Assembly (NCBI GenBank): GCA_026182355.1
Contig: JAPFBL010000603.1
Location: 141,755 to 205,754 of the forward strand
Length of the DNA: 64,000 nt
Origin: Hermatobates lingyangjiaoensis
Lineage: Eukaryota > Arthropoda > Insecta > Hemiptera > Hermatobatidae
Direction: 5' to 3'
Part shown: positions 1 through 15,200 of the stretch, one piece after another
How positions within the stretch are numbered: position 1 is the first letter of the stretch
How the letters are laid out: every line of letters begins with the position of its first letter
Program-made: the position numbers and the translations under genes
Notes under the pieces: model-generated
Told to the model about the DNA's origin: nothing
What the model saw: only the letters and a program-made list of their open reading frames with translations
Databases searched by the model: none

Positions 1-224
1 CTCAATTCGAGAGACCCAATATTGAAGTTTCGGTTTATGAGAACGCAGAAGTAGGCAAGTCTCTGGAAACGTTCAAGGCGACAGACCCTGACCAAGGAGG
101 CAAGAGTAGGGTGTCTTTTGCGATTGACCGAAGTTCAGACAGGAAGAGACAGTTCTTGATTAATCAAGAAGGCACTGTCTCCATCCAGAGGCACCTAGAC
201 AGGGAGGATACTCCCAGGCATCAG
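1..224 (+). CDS. CadN: CadN exon 1 of window (partial): cadherin repeat
   Basis: Reads in frame 3 (first two bases complete an upstream codon). Encodes residues 1-74, the N-terminal two thirds of a cadherin repeat, with YENAEVG (the xEN calcium site), TDPDQG and the LDRE calcium motif near its end. The donor GTTTGT follows codon CAG at 224, phase 0. The exon start is outside the window. Confidence 0.93.
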
Positions 225-3200
225 GTTTGTTTAACTATTCATTAGAGGCAATATTGTTTTCTTAAAATTAGCATTATTAGCAGCATCATCATCTAAAATT
301 AGTTCAATTAAAATAATTATGAATCATTAAATATAATTTTTTTTTATTTTTAATATAAATTTACGATTTGATGAGATTAATTATTTGTAAAACTATTTAA
401 AAGAATTGTTAATTTTTTTGATTACTCATGCAAGCTGTTATAATGTGGTATTTACCACATTATTTAATTTGGAGAATTTTTTTTTGTGTAGAGACAAACA
501 ATTTGTGAATTTCTCCAATATAAGTTTATTTTTTTTATTTTTTATGTTTATTTATTAAATAAAACAGTTTTCAGTGGGGGTTCCTAACTTTTACGGTTAG
601 TATTTACCGTAAAAAATTTAAATTTCCCAAATTTACACTATATTTTGAAAAAAATTTTGAATGAAGTAGTTTAATTTTGATTTTAAATGTAAAATATTTT
701 TTTTTATATAATATTTAAAATAAAAAATATAATTTTATAATATATTTAACGTAGTTAATATAAAAAATTCTGGCAATAATACAAAGTGCAAAAATAAATT
801 AAATACATTAAAAAAAAATAAATAAAAATTCATTTCTAATGTAGTGCAATCAGTTATTATGTGGTATTTACACATTGTAGGGTAAAAATCTAATGAAATG
901 GTCTCCACATATAAAAATTTAATGATATAAACAACGCGTTTCAAACACGTAGTGTTCTTCCTCAGGCATTAAACTAAAAAATACAATGACACCAGGGAGT
1001 TATCTATAGTACAAAGTAAATAAGTACAAAAATTATTATTTTATATTAATTTTCATTAGATTTTTATCCTACAATGAAAAATTCATTTGTCGATTGCCAT
1101 TGAAGTATTCCTACAACGTGACGTCACTTAGGCTATTACTTTATTTTCCTTATCCTCAAAACTATTCTCATTTCTAATATGTGTAATAAGTCTATTAAGT
1201 GGGTAACTGAGTTCTCGTGGAACTCAGTATTTTGAACTCAGTTATGTATAAGTTTATTTCTACGTAAAAATTATCAACTAATTAATCAATAATCCATTCT
1301 CTGTTGATCTCTGCTGATTCTCTGTTGAATCAGCTGGTTTCGAATGAGAAAAGTCATCCAATCAGGCATCTTCTTAATTTTGCATCAGTTCTGAACAAAA
1401 CTCAGCGCATAGCATTTGAAAGATATCTAAAAAGGAAGAACACTGTAGGTTGAAATTCGACAGAGTATGGCGGTGTGCCAGCACTTCCCAGTCATGTGTT
1501 TGTATGACCTTCTTGGTCATGTTGGCAATATAAGAGGGGTGTTGTCGTGCTGCAAAAGAATTCTATGTTACCGATTTACATATTTGTTGAGTTGCTTCAT
1601 TTGTTGAACATAGAGTTCCGAGTAGATCGTTTGGCTTTATCACAGTGATGGCAAACCTATGACACGAATGTCATATTGATGAATGTTCCTAGACTGCTGT
1701 GGAATAGCGTGGGTGTACCGACTTCACTTCCTCTTATGAAGTCTGTCGTACTTTGCCATTTTTTTAGTCCTTTTTCTAAAGTCCGATACTAATTTGTATG
1801 TTCCAAATTTTGTTATCTTTTCTTGTTTACTATCAATATATGTTTCTGTTCAATGTATCAGTCAGATATGCCGTATAACAGAATTCCAAAACGTTCACTA
1901 TTTCCATTACTCTTAATGTGTAATAATAAAACTGAAGACAGTTTAAAACAATAATAAAAAGTTCAAACAGCTTTATAACTATTAGTGTTTGACAAATTTA
2001 TAATTCAAATATATTTTATATATACCAGGGCACTTGACCTTTTTCCACAAATTTTGATTAATTTTCTTTTTATATTGATATACAAGTAAGTAAGTAAAAG
2101 AGAGTAGCTCTCTTTTCTAATTTTCGCTATTTATTAATTCCTTTTAGTTCTTACCTATGTTTTCTTTTAGTGTACTAAAAATCATCTTTCTCGAATGATG
2201 TATTAAACTCCAATGTTTTGCCTTCGATCATATTTGATGTCAGAAAAGAGTGAAAATGGGAATATGAAAAGAAAAACATTTATAAAAAATTAAAATAGGT
2301 TAAAAGAGAGATTTTATATTGCTACTTGTAAGTTATGATTCCTCTTACCTTGATGGGCATTCATTAAATGATTGAAGGTTTTTTTATTTCCTTCTTGTGT
2401 TTGAAGTTTGCATTTATTTTTGATGTATTTTGTCTATAATGTAGATCTGAAGAAGTAAACAATCTGTTATATCATTTCAGGTCAAAATCCTCGCGATCGA
2501 CGATGGTGTACCGTCAAAGACTGCTACAGCAACTCTGACTGTGATAGTACAAGATATTAATGATAACGCTCCAGTATTTCTCAAAGACTACCGGCCTGTT
2601 TTACCAGAACATGTCCCTCCTCGAAAAGTCGTCGAAGTTTTAGCTACTGATGATGATGACAGGTCGAAAAACAATGGTCCTCCATTTACCTTCAGGATGG
2701 ACCCCAATGCTGATGATATTATAAGGGCTTCCTTTAAAGTTGAACATGATCAAAGTAATAACATTTTTTTGTTTATTTCATTTTACTATACTGTCGATGT
2801 AATTGATCACAATAACATTTTTTTGTTTATTTCATTTTACTATACTGTCGATGTAATTGATCACAATAACATTTTTTTGTTTATTTCATTTTACTATACT
2901 GTCGATGTAATTGATCACAATAACATTTTTTTGTTTATTTCATTTTACTATACTGTCGATGTAATTGATCACAATAACATTTTTTTGTTTATTTCATTTT
3001 ACTATACTGTCGATGTAATTGATCACAATAACATTTTTTTGTTTATTTCATTTGACTATACTGTCGATGTAATTGATCACAATAACATATTTTTTTTTTA
3101 TTTCCAGAGGGTGCTAATGGTGATGGAATGGCTGTTGTTACTTCACTACGATCCTTTGACAGGGAACAGCAAAAGGAATACCTCATTCCCATTGTTATCA

Positions 3201-6200
3201 AGGACTCTGGGAATCCTGCTATGTCTGCCACAAGCACGCTTACCGTCATTATCGGCGATACTAATGACAACAAGATGCAGCCTGGTTCCAAAGAAATATT
3301 TGTCTATAATTACATGGTGAGCAAGTCCTTTTGTTATTTCCAAACACATCTCTTTTCCCTAATATATTTTAGATTTTAGGGTAAAAATCTAATGAAATGG
3401 TCTCCACATATAAAATTTTAATGATATAAACAACGCGTTTCGAACACGTAGTGTTCTTCCTCAGGCATTAACTAAAAAATACAATTTAACTAAAAAAAAT
3501 TGTATTTTTTAGTTAATGCCTGAGGAAGAACACTACGTGTTCGAAACGCGTTGTTTATATCATTAAAATTTTTCTATGTGGAGACCATTTCATTAGATTT
3601 TTACCCTACAATGAGTAAATACCACATAATAACTGATTGCACTACATTAGAATATTTTAGATAATATTTCCGTTGCTCCATTCTCATCTTCCCTTATATT
3701 CTTTCCACTGTGTTAACTATTTCAAAAATTCTTTCTTTTTTTTTTAATTGACATTATTTCGAAAGCTATAATCTCTGTTCGACATCATTTTCTGAAATTA
3801 GTTGTTTTTTTTTAAATATAGGATTGTATATTATAAGGTAAAAAGTACACTCATTGTAGAAGATATGGTTGTCATTAGTGTGATGTAAAAAGTTTTGTAA
3901 TAAATCTCATCATTTTTAAAAGTGAGGAAGTTTCTATTGACACAAGGGTGAAGCAGCATTATTTTGTTGTTTTTTCTTAAATTTTATAGACAGTCCAGAA
4001 CTAAACTCAAAGGATTGTTTAACTTATAAACACCCACACTAGTGGTTTTTGTTTTCTATACTAGTCTAGGAGGCGAATTGTGGCTCATTCTATGAACCGG
4101 CAGTGTAACTAATTCTTCATTTAATCAGTAATACATATTTTTATTCCGTTATAGATATAAATAATTAGTTGAGGTATTAGTATGGGTTTAATTTGATATT
4201 TCAGAAGTTATAATGCTGTAGTTGTCTTTAGGGTCATGTAAAAAGAGAATGAAACATTTTTTGTGGTAAATCTCATTATTTTTAAAAGTGAGAAAGTTTC
4301 TATTGACACGAGGGCAAAGCAGCATTATTTTTTTTTTTTTAAATTTTAGAAATCTCTTAGACGGTCTATAACTAAGCTCAAAGGTGTGTTTAATTCATAC
4401 ATAATTCTGGCATGTGTCGATTTGCATATTCCCTTCTCTTCTACCATTAAAGTTTCTTTTTCATTAACAGGGTCAGTCTCCAGATACTGAAATTGGACGG
4501 GTTTATGTTTATGACTTGGATGATTGGGATCTCCCAGACAAAAAATTCTATTGGGAGAGCATAGAAAATCCAAGATTTAAACTAAACGAAGATACAGGAA
4601 TGATAACGATGAGGCATGGAACTCGCCAGGGAAGATACCATCTTAGGTTTAAAGTCTATGATAGAAAACATACTCAAACCGATGTCCCAGCCAATGTCAC
4701 TGTCACTGTCAAAGAAATACCTTACGAGGCTGTCATCAAGTCAGGATCCATCCGGCTAGCAGGTGTCTCCGATGAGGATTTCATCAGAATATGGAACTAC
4801 AGGGTAATGTATTAATATTCTCTTGTATAACAAAATATTTTCTTTGTGTTAGTCTAGAATCCATAATTGCATGAAATCATTGAAATTTGTTTATTATGAA
4901 CATAATAATCATTATTAATATGGCAAACTTGTTTTGATCGCTGTGCACCCTAGTTTTCCAGCCATTTACACTATTAGATCAAATCAGGCCGACGATTTAA
5001 CGTGTTGCCCTGTGTGTCATCTCCAAGTTTAGCCACCCAAACTTGGGGTGTCTGAGGTGAACCTCGCGGAGGCGGGCACCACGATTCTACGTCGCGCATT
5101 AGACCAATATAAACTATTCGCGCAATTATACCAGGGGGGGCGAGAAAACAATAAAACGACAGTTATACCCCCGGTACTAAGGTGGCTCATTTACCTCACT
5201 ACCATATGACGCCAGACCTGAGGTTGTAAACGTTCTCTTTTTTTCTTCCCACATCATAGATGTACTGGAGATATGCCTTCGAATATTGTCCTTTAAACGA
5301 TACTTCGTAGAGCTCGCTTACCTCTTTGCCAGTTATTATCTGAACCTTCATCCTTGAGATAACCATTAATATGGCAAACCATCATACCTCGTAAGGTGCC
5401 AGTACTTACTACAGTAGGTTAGTTGCGATCAAAGATGGACAACGTCCGAAAGCGCTCCAACGACTCCAATATCATCTTACGAGGTATGACGGTTTGCCAT
5501 ATTAATAATATAAATCATACCAACCTCAGTGGTAATAATAATATGCATGTATATAATAATCATTGTAATAATTCAAATTGCTTTTTGAAAACGTGGATTT
5601 AGGAATATTTATAATTAACAACATATAAATTATAAACACAAAAAAAAGGACGACGAATATATTTTTAAGGAGGTGCTTAACTATTCCTACAAAAATATAT
5701 AATTTACTTCCTTATTTTCAAAAACCAGTTTTCATTATTGTGATAATCATTCTAATTACATAAATTAGGATAATTTCATTAGTACTATAGACTGAAATAC
5801 TTAATATTGAAACAAAAATGTCTTGTCAAAGATGATGACAATATATTGTTATTTAGTATGTTTAATGTTATCCAATAATGATGCACTTAATAGTTGTATG
5901 TGCTTGTCTGTTTAACTCATATTATTTATTTGAGTGTTGATGTCACTCGATTCCAGTGAACTGAAGAAAGTGAAAAATCGAAAAGATACAGTATAAAATG
6001 GCTAGCTGTGAATTTAAAAATTAGTCATTGTTATTGTTTTTGGCATAATGTGAGTTATGCACTAGAATATATATTTGAATTTTTTTCCAATGTTACATAT
6101 AGTCATTTTAAGTATTTCATTGAAAAACTCAAGACTATAGCGATGACTCTTTTATTGTGTATGTGCATACATTTCAATATTTGTAAACAAATTGCTAAAT

Positions 6201-9200
6201 TCTTATAATGGTTCAATTTAGAATAAGTAATCTTTATTGCCCCTGTTTTTGTTAGTCGTCCTTTACTACAAGTTCAATAATTATTTATTACAAACTTACA
6301 AGCGTATTAGTACCAGTAAGTATTCCTCTAACCTAACACCTCCCTTTTAGAAGCCAATTCATTATTTTTTCAATATTTCCCACTTACAGGTTTCCTTCTT
6401 ACTTTAGCAGGTTTGATAATTTTCATAAAAACCCACTTTTCAGATGTTTTTTCTTCCATTGTTGCTTTGTCAGTCTTCAAACAATTTTATTTATCTTAAT
6501 ATGGAGTCCTAACATTTGTATAGCATTGGTTCATTATAGAAGTTATAGAAGTGCCTTTAATCAGTACCTGATTTTGCAGAGGATTGGTACTGATAACTTA
6601 AAATTTTTTTTAGGGCATGAGGGATAGTGTATTTTTCACGTACAGTCTTTTTACGAAAATAAGACACTGTCTTACTTCATTTTTAGGTCAAAATCCGTGC
6701 TAGGGCTTATTCTCGGGGAGGGTTTCAAGTACATTAAGTAAATTTACATTTTTTTGTTTAATATTTATTTTTATACAGAAATTTAAATTTATTCGATTAC
6801 AGTCATGTCATCTTCTGGAACAACGTCATAAATTATCAAAATTTAAAATTCGGTTCTGATTTTCCTCCAAATCTATTTTCTGTAGAATCATTGGTCTGAA
6901 TCTCTCATGTCTTGCAATATAGCTGAGGTTAAATTAATACTTCTTGCCTAAGTAGCCTCCTTCAAACGAACTTTAGAGGTAAACAAGGAATTTCTTGAAA
7001 TATTTGTTTCCAAAGAATTCTCTGAAATATTACGTCAGCTAGAGAGATACCTACTACATTCAACAGTAATTTTTTAACGAATTATATTTTTCACATTATC
7101 TTAACTAGGACCTATTTTCAGGGGAGGGCTTATAGTCCAAAACGTCCCGAAAATCACGCTAGGACTTATTTTCGGGGGATGTCTTATTTTCGGAAAAAGA
7201 CGGTACTAAGTCTAGTCCGTGAGAGGAATCGTAAAGAAAAAAGGAGGTAGGATGATTACTGAACCTGAAGGAGCTATTGGTATCTGAGAAATGGTTTTCT
7301 CAGATGAATAAGTCTCATTTATTTTGTGTTTATAATTCTATCAATTTTTTTTTCGATTTATTATAATTCTGTCATTTAAGAAGTTGGCAATGTAACTCAG
7401 AAATCGTCCTTTAAGCCAATTTGTTAATATGGAGCGATAACATGTGGGATATAAAATCAGCCTCAACTCTATCAATGATACGTTCTGGATTTGAGAATAT
7501 TTTTGGATAAAAGTGAATATGGGTAATACTTCTTTTTTGTTTCAAACCAAATAGTTTATGTCAAAGTCCTCCGATGGTTCCAGTCTCCGTCGGTTGATTG
7601 TTGATCAATCGCTCCAACAGTTGTTTGATACAAGAGATATGAATCGTCTGCAGGATGAGGACAATTCAAGTGGTTTGACTGTTTTCAGTTGTGGGATTAT
7701 TATATCTGTCTTCCGTTTTAGAGGAATCTCGATGTCCTCCTAAAGATTATTAAGATTCTGCAGTAGTTCATACAGCAAGTCTTCTCAACAGTTTTGGGTA
7801 AAACATAATTGTGCACCTTCTCCAGGAGTAGTTGCTCTATACTCATTTCAATTACAGTTTTGAAAAAGTATTGGTCATTTCTGTCATCTTTCTCCGTCAC
7901 AGGAGTATTTCTTATTCCATTTCGCGCATCAGAGCTCACAACCCTGGAAGCTTTGATTGCGAAATGTATAAAGTACGGATTTCGAACTTCAAACCCTTGA
8001 TGAGAACGGCAATATCAACACCTTTCTTAACCTCTGACTCCTATATCACAGTTGTTACTTCACTTTATTGTAATCGCACAGTAATGGGCTATCCATTTTT
8101 TTTAACTTTTTTTTTTTTTTTAAAATCGTCTTGATAATGCATTATTCATGTTTCAGACACAAAGTGTCATCAAGAGCAGGCTGGACAGGATGAAAGATAA
8201 ACTAGCTGAACTTTTAAACACAGACAGAGAGAACGTAGACATATTCAGTGTCCAGTTAAAGAGCAGATTTCCTCCCGTTACCGATATTAGATTCTCTGCC
8301 AGAGGCTCTCCCTACTTCAAACCCGTCAAGCTTAATGGACTGGTTCTCATGCACAGAGAAGAGGTATATATTACTCATTACATATGAGGATGATTAATTT
8401 AATTTATAAAAGAAATATCCACGAATATACGATAATATAACACTAATCATTATAGACGCAAATGGTAAATAAAATACACAGGTATTATTAAATTGTAAAC
8501 ATCAATTTAACAATTTTTAATGCTAATAGAGTTACCTGTAACGAATTTCAATATACTCAGTATTACATATGTTTCATGTATGTATGCATGCATTCACACA
8601 GGCTTGACAATGTCATGCATGCTCAGAACGTTAGTGCAAAGTACTAAAGGACCTTACTTTAAAATCAGATATCAGTAAAACTATTACTAACTTATTTGTC
8701 TTTCAGATAGCTTGTTGGGAACACACAATTTTACATATAATTTGTATCGTAGAGTACACTATTTTTCTTTCTCGAGCTTTGGCCCAGCATTAAACTCTTC
8801 TCAATGAAACAAATTTAAGCCAAAGTTTCGTCTATATTTGTAGACATCTTCAGAGCTATGTCAATACAGAATTAATTACAATGAAAAAAATGTTACATTA
8901 TTGTATGAATATACGAGCAGATTTCGTATACGTATACGTACTATACGTATATACTATACTATACTATATACGTATACTATATACTATACTATACTATACG
9001 TATATACTATATACGTATATACGTACTATACGTTTCGTATACGTATACGTACCTTCTTATTACATATATAGTTAATGGAACTTACATTGTTTTCATATTA
9101 TTATAATTAATTCTGTATTGATGTAGCCCTCAAGTTGTTTACAAGTTTTGACGAAACGTTGGCTTAAAAGTGTTTTGTTGAGAAGTGTATACGTTGAACA

Positions 9201-12200
9201 ACCTCGAGAAAGAAAATTAGTGTAGAATATATTTTGCTGAGATAAGAAGACATTGAATCATCGTGTGGTCATATAGATACTGTTATGTATAGTTGATAAC
9301 AAGATTTCACAATAAACACATGAAACAAAAATCAACGTCCAAACCACAGTAAGAACTCAGAAAAAAGACTAAACTGTTTCAAGCGGTCTTCGTCAGAGCC
9401 AAATCTCAACTCAGTTGAGTTCATCTCAAAAATATATTAGTCTTTTTTCTGATTTCTTACTGTGATTTGCTCGTTGATGTAGTGTTGTACATATATAATA
9501 TCAATATTTCACATAAACACGTGAAATAACAATCAATGATCAAACCACAATATGAAAATGGAGAAAAGATTGAGATCTTTCAACCTTAACAAGCTGTTTC
9601 GTCAGTGTCAATAACTCAACTGACTCTGACGAATTGTGGTTGATCATTTGTATATATAATCAGTTTGGGTTTTGACCCTGACGAAGACCACTTGTTACGG
9701 TTGCAAGATCTTAGTCTTTTTTTTTTTTCATTGTAGGGTAAAAATCTAATGAAATGGTCTCCACATATAAAACTTTTAATGATATAAACAACGCGTTTCG
9801 AACACGTAGTGTTCTTCTTCAGGCATTAACTAAAAAATACAATGACACCAGAGAGTTATCTATAGTACAAAGTAAATAAGTACAAAAATTAATACAAAAT
9901 AAAATAATGAAAATGGAGAAAAGATTGAGATCTTTCAACCTTAACAAGCTGTTTCGTCAGTGTCAATAACTCAACTGACTCTGACGAATTGTGCTTGATC
10001 ATTTGTATATATAATCAGTTTGGGTTTTGACCCTGACGAATAAAATTTTTTTTTTTCATTTCATATTGCGGTTTGATCATATTTATATATATAGTCACAT
10101 ATAGTCATATCAATTCAGTTATCTAGATTTAAAAATGAATGTGGTTGCTATCTGTTGGAATTCTCTTGATATCATTTTAAAGGGAGATTTAATTGAGTTT
10201 TTATTACTAAAACACATGTTCTTGTTCGCAGATTGAAAAGGAAGTAGGAATCAACATAACAATGGTTGGAATAGACGAATGCCTCTATGAAAATTTGAAC
10301 TGCGAAGGTAGCTGTACAAACAATTTGGAAATAAGTAACTTTCCTTACATGGTAAACGCCAATAAAACAGCTTTAGTGGGAGTAAGAGTAGACGTAGTGG
10401 CTGACTGTACTTGTGGTGCCAGGAACTTCACAAAAGGCGAATCGTGTAGGACCAACATTTGCCTTAACGGAGGTAGATGTCTTGACGGGAGATACGGTGT
10501 CAGGTATAAATTCTCATCATCCTATAATCTGTTAGACTTAATATTTGCCTTTTTTTTTTTTTTATTCTGATAAATAATTCCTTTCAATAGTTGTTGGTGT
10601 CCTCATGGATTCAGTGGTCCAAGATGTCAGCAAACATCAAGAAGTTTTAGAGGTAATGGCTGGGCTTGGTACCCTCCTTTGGAAATGTGTGGAAACAGTC
10701 ATCTATCTTTAGAGTTTATTACAAGAAAACCCGACGGTCAGCTTCTCTACAATGGTCCTATAGTTCCTCCTGAACCTGAAGAAATCATTGTGTCAGGTAA
10801 AAACTTATTTTATGAATTTTACTAATTCAAGTTATTCTTTCATCAAAAGTAAAAGTTGGTATTTGTTAATTATACACTTCAATATATATATATATATGAT
10901 ATTTTTTTTTTTAGATTTCATATCTCTTGAATTAGAAAGAGGTCATCCAAGACTTCTAATTGATTTTGGTTCAGGCACTTTGGAACTAAAAGTTAAAACA
11001 AAAAAGACTTTAGACGATGGGGAATGGCACAGAATTGATGTCTTCTGGGACACTGAGGTAACTATACCATCTAAAAAAATTGGGAAATATCTATTTTTTT
11101 CAAAATTATTAAAATTCGGTATGTGTGATATCGTGTGTTTCAACCATTTAGTGTCTTCCCACAATTTTACAGTATTTTGGGGGTGAGGACTGCAATCTCG
11201 GTAGAGAACTGCTTGCCCGGAACGGCTTATTTTTACAAAACATTTTGGTGTGGACACATCCTTAATTTTCGAAATATTGTTGAAATTATAGTATAATTTT
11301 TTAAAACACATTACACTTTTAAACTAAATATTTGTGGGGGACAACACTGTGTGACTGAGGTAGCACTGATGAACAGATGATGGAGGTTAAAAAAGGTTGT
11401 AATAGTTTTGTATCCTAAGTTTTGTATTGTTGTGGTTTCTTACATGTGCGATTAAACAAAACATTTATAAATTGGACTTTGTGTTATTCGATTAACCACA
11501 TATTCTTTAGAACTGTTTTCCAATTATTTATCATATTGGTTTGAGATGTTTCAAAAAAAATAAAAACATTAAAATTAAAATATGAACAATTATAAATTCG
11601 TTTTAAATGACTTGTCAGTGCATAATTTGTATGTTTTGTCCCTTATTACATTTCTATTATTTAATATTTGAAACTTCTATTTTTTGTTATGAATCATACA
11701 ACAATCAGTTGAGCCAGCCCCTCCATGACAGGTGTTAAATGTTTTCAGAATGTGCGTCTCGTCATAGACTTCTGCAAGTCTGCGGAGATTTCCGAGTTGG
11801 AAGATGGAACGCCGCCTGAGTTTGACGACTCTTCGTGTCAGGCAAGGGGAGAGGTCCCGCCTTTCAATGAGTTTCTCAATGTCAACACGCCTCTCCAGGT
11901 TGGAGGTCGGTATGTAGAGCTGATCGACCCTACACTATATCATTGGCAGTATGAACCTTTCGGCAAACACTTTGATGGTTGCATTAGAAATATATTTCAC
12001 AATAGCAAGGTATTTTGTGTTGTTCTCAAGATTTAGTTAAATATGTTTTTCTTTTATTAATTGTTTTATATTATTTCAGTTGTATGACTTGGCTGGTCCT
12101 GGCTTGAGCAGGAATAGTTTTGGCGGCTGCCCTCAGACTGATGAAGTATGCCATAGTCAAGAGTCTACCTACCGGTGTTGGGAACATGGTGTCTGTTCTG

Positions 12201-15200
12201 GTAGTTTCACCGAGGCCAGGTGTCAGTGTTTGCCTGGTTATACAGGACCGGCCTGTGCTCTCAAGACCTCCTCTGCCACCTTCAAGCCGCAGTCTTACGT
12301 CAAGTATGCCCTCAGCTTTGAGCCGGACAGGTTTTCTACTCAACTGCAGCTGAGGTTCAGAACAAGGGAGGAACATGGAGAGCTGTTCAGAGCCTCAGAC
12401 CAACACAATCGCGAGTACGCCATACTAGAAGTGAGTGTAGAGCACCTTTTATTAATTATTTTTCACCTAGAAAAACAGAGTTTTTTTCCCGTAACTTTGA
12501 TACTTATAAGCTGTATATCTCTAATGCTTTGAAAAGGGCAAAAGTCTTGTTCAGTCATTACTTGATACGCATTAACCATAGACGAACTACTTTAACGGGG
12601 ACACCAACAGCCAGTAGAGTCACCATCACCAGCCCAACATTGCTAACTTAGTTCGTTCAGTAGGAATGGTGTCTTCAACATAATTATGACCATTGACAAT
12701 TACTGGCTATTGAATGTATCCGCAAGTACCTCATATCACAATGCGTCTCGTATATCTAAATCTTCTTTTCCCTTTGGATCATATTGAATATGAAAAAAAT
12801 CATGGTAGTTTAAGTTTCTCATCTGTTCCTGTACTTCAGTCTTCTCGGTCCACGAAGTGATGGCTCCAGTAACCCTTTTAGGGGGACACTGAAATAGTTG
12901 GATATAGGATAATAACTTCGAAATTCTACTAGAACTAGTTTCTAACTGCACTTACAAACAGTTATTTGTCATTATTCATCTGATCCAAATTCACAAGGCC
13001 ACTCCACATCATTAAACATATTTATTTTCTATTTTTACGTATTTTTTCCAGATTGCCATTTGAAAAATATATTTACATTAATTACTCTAAATGCAAATCA
13101 TCCGTTAATATTTATATTACAAAAAATTAAAAATCATTTAAATATATCTCCAAATTTAAATCTACTTCGAAACCCTTCAATTACTTAAGGTCGGGAATCG
13201 GTTCGGGAAAGCTACTTAGTATAAAGTAACATATTTACTTTAATTGGGAAAAGACAATCAAAATTCTCAGCACAAAAGAAGGTATACGTAGAGACTTTTA
13301 TTTATTTGATTGTTTAATTATTGTCTTATTTATTTATTATATTTTATAATATATTGAAATTTTAATATTCAATTAAATTAGTAAACAATCTGGTGGTTCT
13401 ATATTTTTTTTTAATTACGATTTCATTCTTTACCATAATCGTTAGGAGGTTTTTAAAAATTTTACAATGGATTCCTATTGGAATATTTTTCATAAGCATT
13501 AATTTTTTCAGTTAACCAAATTGTTATTTTTATTATGTAAGTCTAGAACTTTGAATGTTCTTAATGGAATAGAGTTTTTCCTACTGTGTTTGTTAGATTA
13601 AGCATTTCATGGTTTTCTTTTCGTGAGAAAACAGTTTCTTAAATGTCTTCACAGGTAAAGTCTTAAGATTAATAAGCATTTCAAAGAATAGTTATATTAT
13701 GGATGTAAATTAATCTATAAAAGTTGAAAGGTTGGTATAAAAAATATATAAACCCTGAACTGTAATGCGAATAAATCCCGAAAAAAATATATAATAAACC
13801 TTATGTTGTTTAATCGTATTTGTTGTACAGTTAAGTTGGTTTTATACATTGTATAAACCAGGGGTATTTAAAGTTGTTTCGCTGATGTTCATGTTTAGAA
13901 ACTATACTAAGACAACATATGGTAATATATGCGAAAGAGAAGAAGTCGTATGCAAAAATATACAAAATTACCAATCTGTAGTGTATTAAATAAGCTCAAT
14001 CAATCTAATGTAGATATAGTGACTTTTAAATTGAATAGGTGAAAAGAAAAAGAACGGTTGACTGAAAATGTCGATTGATTCCATCACACAAAATTAAGTT
14101 AACATTTTTGAAACAAAATAAATATAAATCATTAGTTGTGCAATCCGTAATTGTGTGGTATTTACTCATTCTGAGGTAAAATGGATAAACAAACAAAAGT
14201 CTCCACACAAATGAAGTTTTATTCAACACAAAGTGTTCGAAACGGGTTGAATAAAAACTTCATTTGTGTGGAGACTTTTGTTTGTTTATCCATTTTACCT
14301 CAGAAAAAATAAATATAATGTAATATCACTAACGATGTTTAATTTATTTTGTAGCAATAATCATTGATATTATTTTGACTTTTTATGTCCAATCATGTTA
14401 TTTATAATGTTTTGAAACGAAATCTAACGATCAGATCTTATTACAAAATTAGTCCTATTCAAATCTTTGTTTTTTTCTTTAAGTTTATAATCATGAACAT
14501 CGGCATATCAGTAAAAAATGATGAAATGTTACTTTGAATCTAATTACTGCTTTTTATATAATATAACTAGTTATTTCAGGATATTTAACTAGTTATTGTG
14601 AAGTTTGGTCAGCATTCTGTTATACTTTTTGAGTTTGGAGAGGGCCAGTTAAAAATTAACAGGAACAGGTAGATTGGAAGGAACCTAAGTAGAAGAAGGA
14701 AACTAGAAATGTTTCCACACATAATACTTCATTTTTAAACTCTATTTACATCAACAAGCAGAAATACCCGGCGTTGCCCGGGTCTAGAAGTTTTAAGTAT
14801 AAAATTTGAAATGATCGAAATGAAAATTGGGTTCAATATTATTTTATGCATTTTTGTCTTACGATTCTTCATTCATAATCTACAGTCCCTTGGACGTTTT
14901 TTAACATTTTCAGGAGAATAGTGGTACCTAGGCTATGAAAGAAGCATCCTAGAGCAAAATATCATTATATAACTTTGAGCTCAATTTTTATTTCCAACAT
15001 TTCATATTTTATGCATTAAGGCCGTAGACGCCATATTTCTTGACAAAAAATGCAAAAACTCAAAATCGGCAAATTTTTGAGGTTTTTGGGCCCTAGGGGG
15101 CCGGGGTTAGGATGCCCCAAAGAGTTTAATAGCCTAAAACCACCCCAAGACCTATAGAAAGTGCCTTGCAAAAGAATATTTGAAAAAGGTCCATTGTAGG

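Noticed and set aside
2541..3320. 259-codon ORF running through exon 2, the 54-bp repeats and exon 3
   Set aside because: The middle is tandem-repeat intron with clear GT and AG at its borders, and exon 3 is read in another frame that restores the cadherin repeat.
10943..11311. 122-codon minus-strand ORF
   Set aside because: Antisense shadow of laminin-G exon 8 and its intron.
12736..12951. 71-codon minus-strand ORF
   Set aside because: No domain recognised and no supporting context; might be an old insertion but cannot be named.
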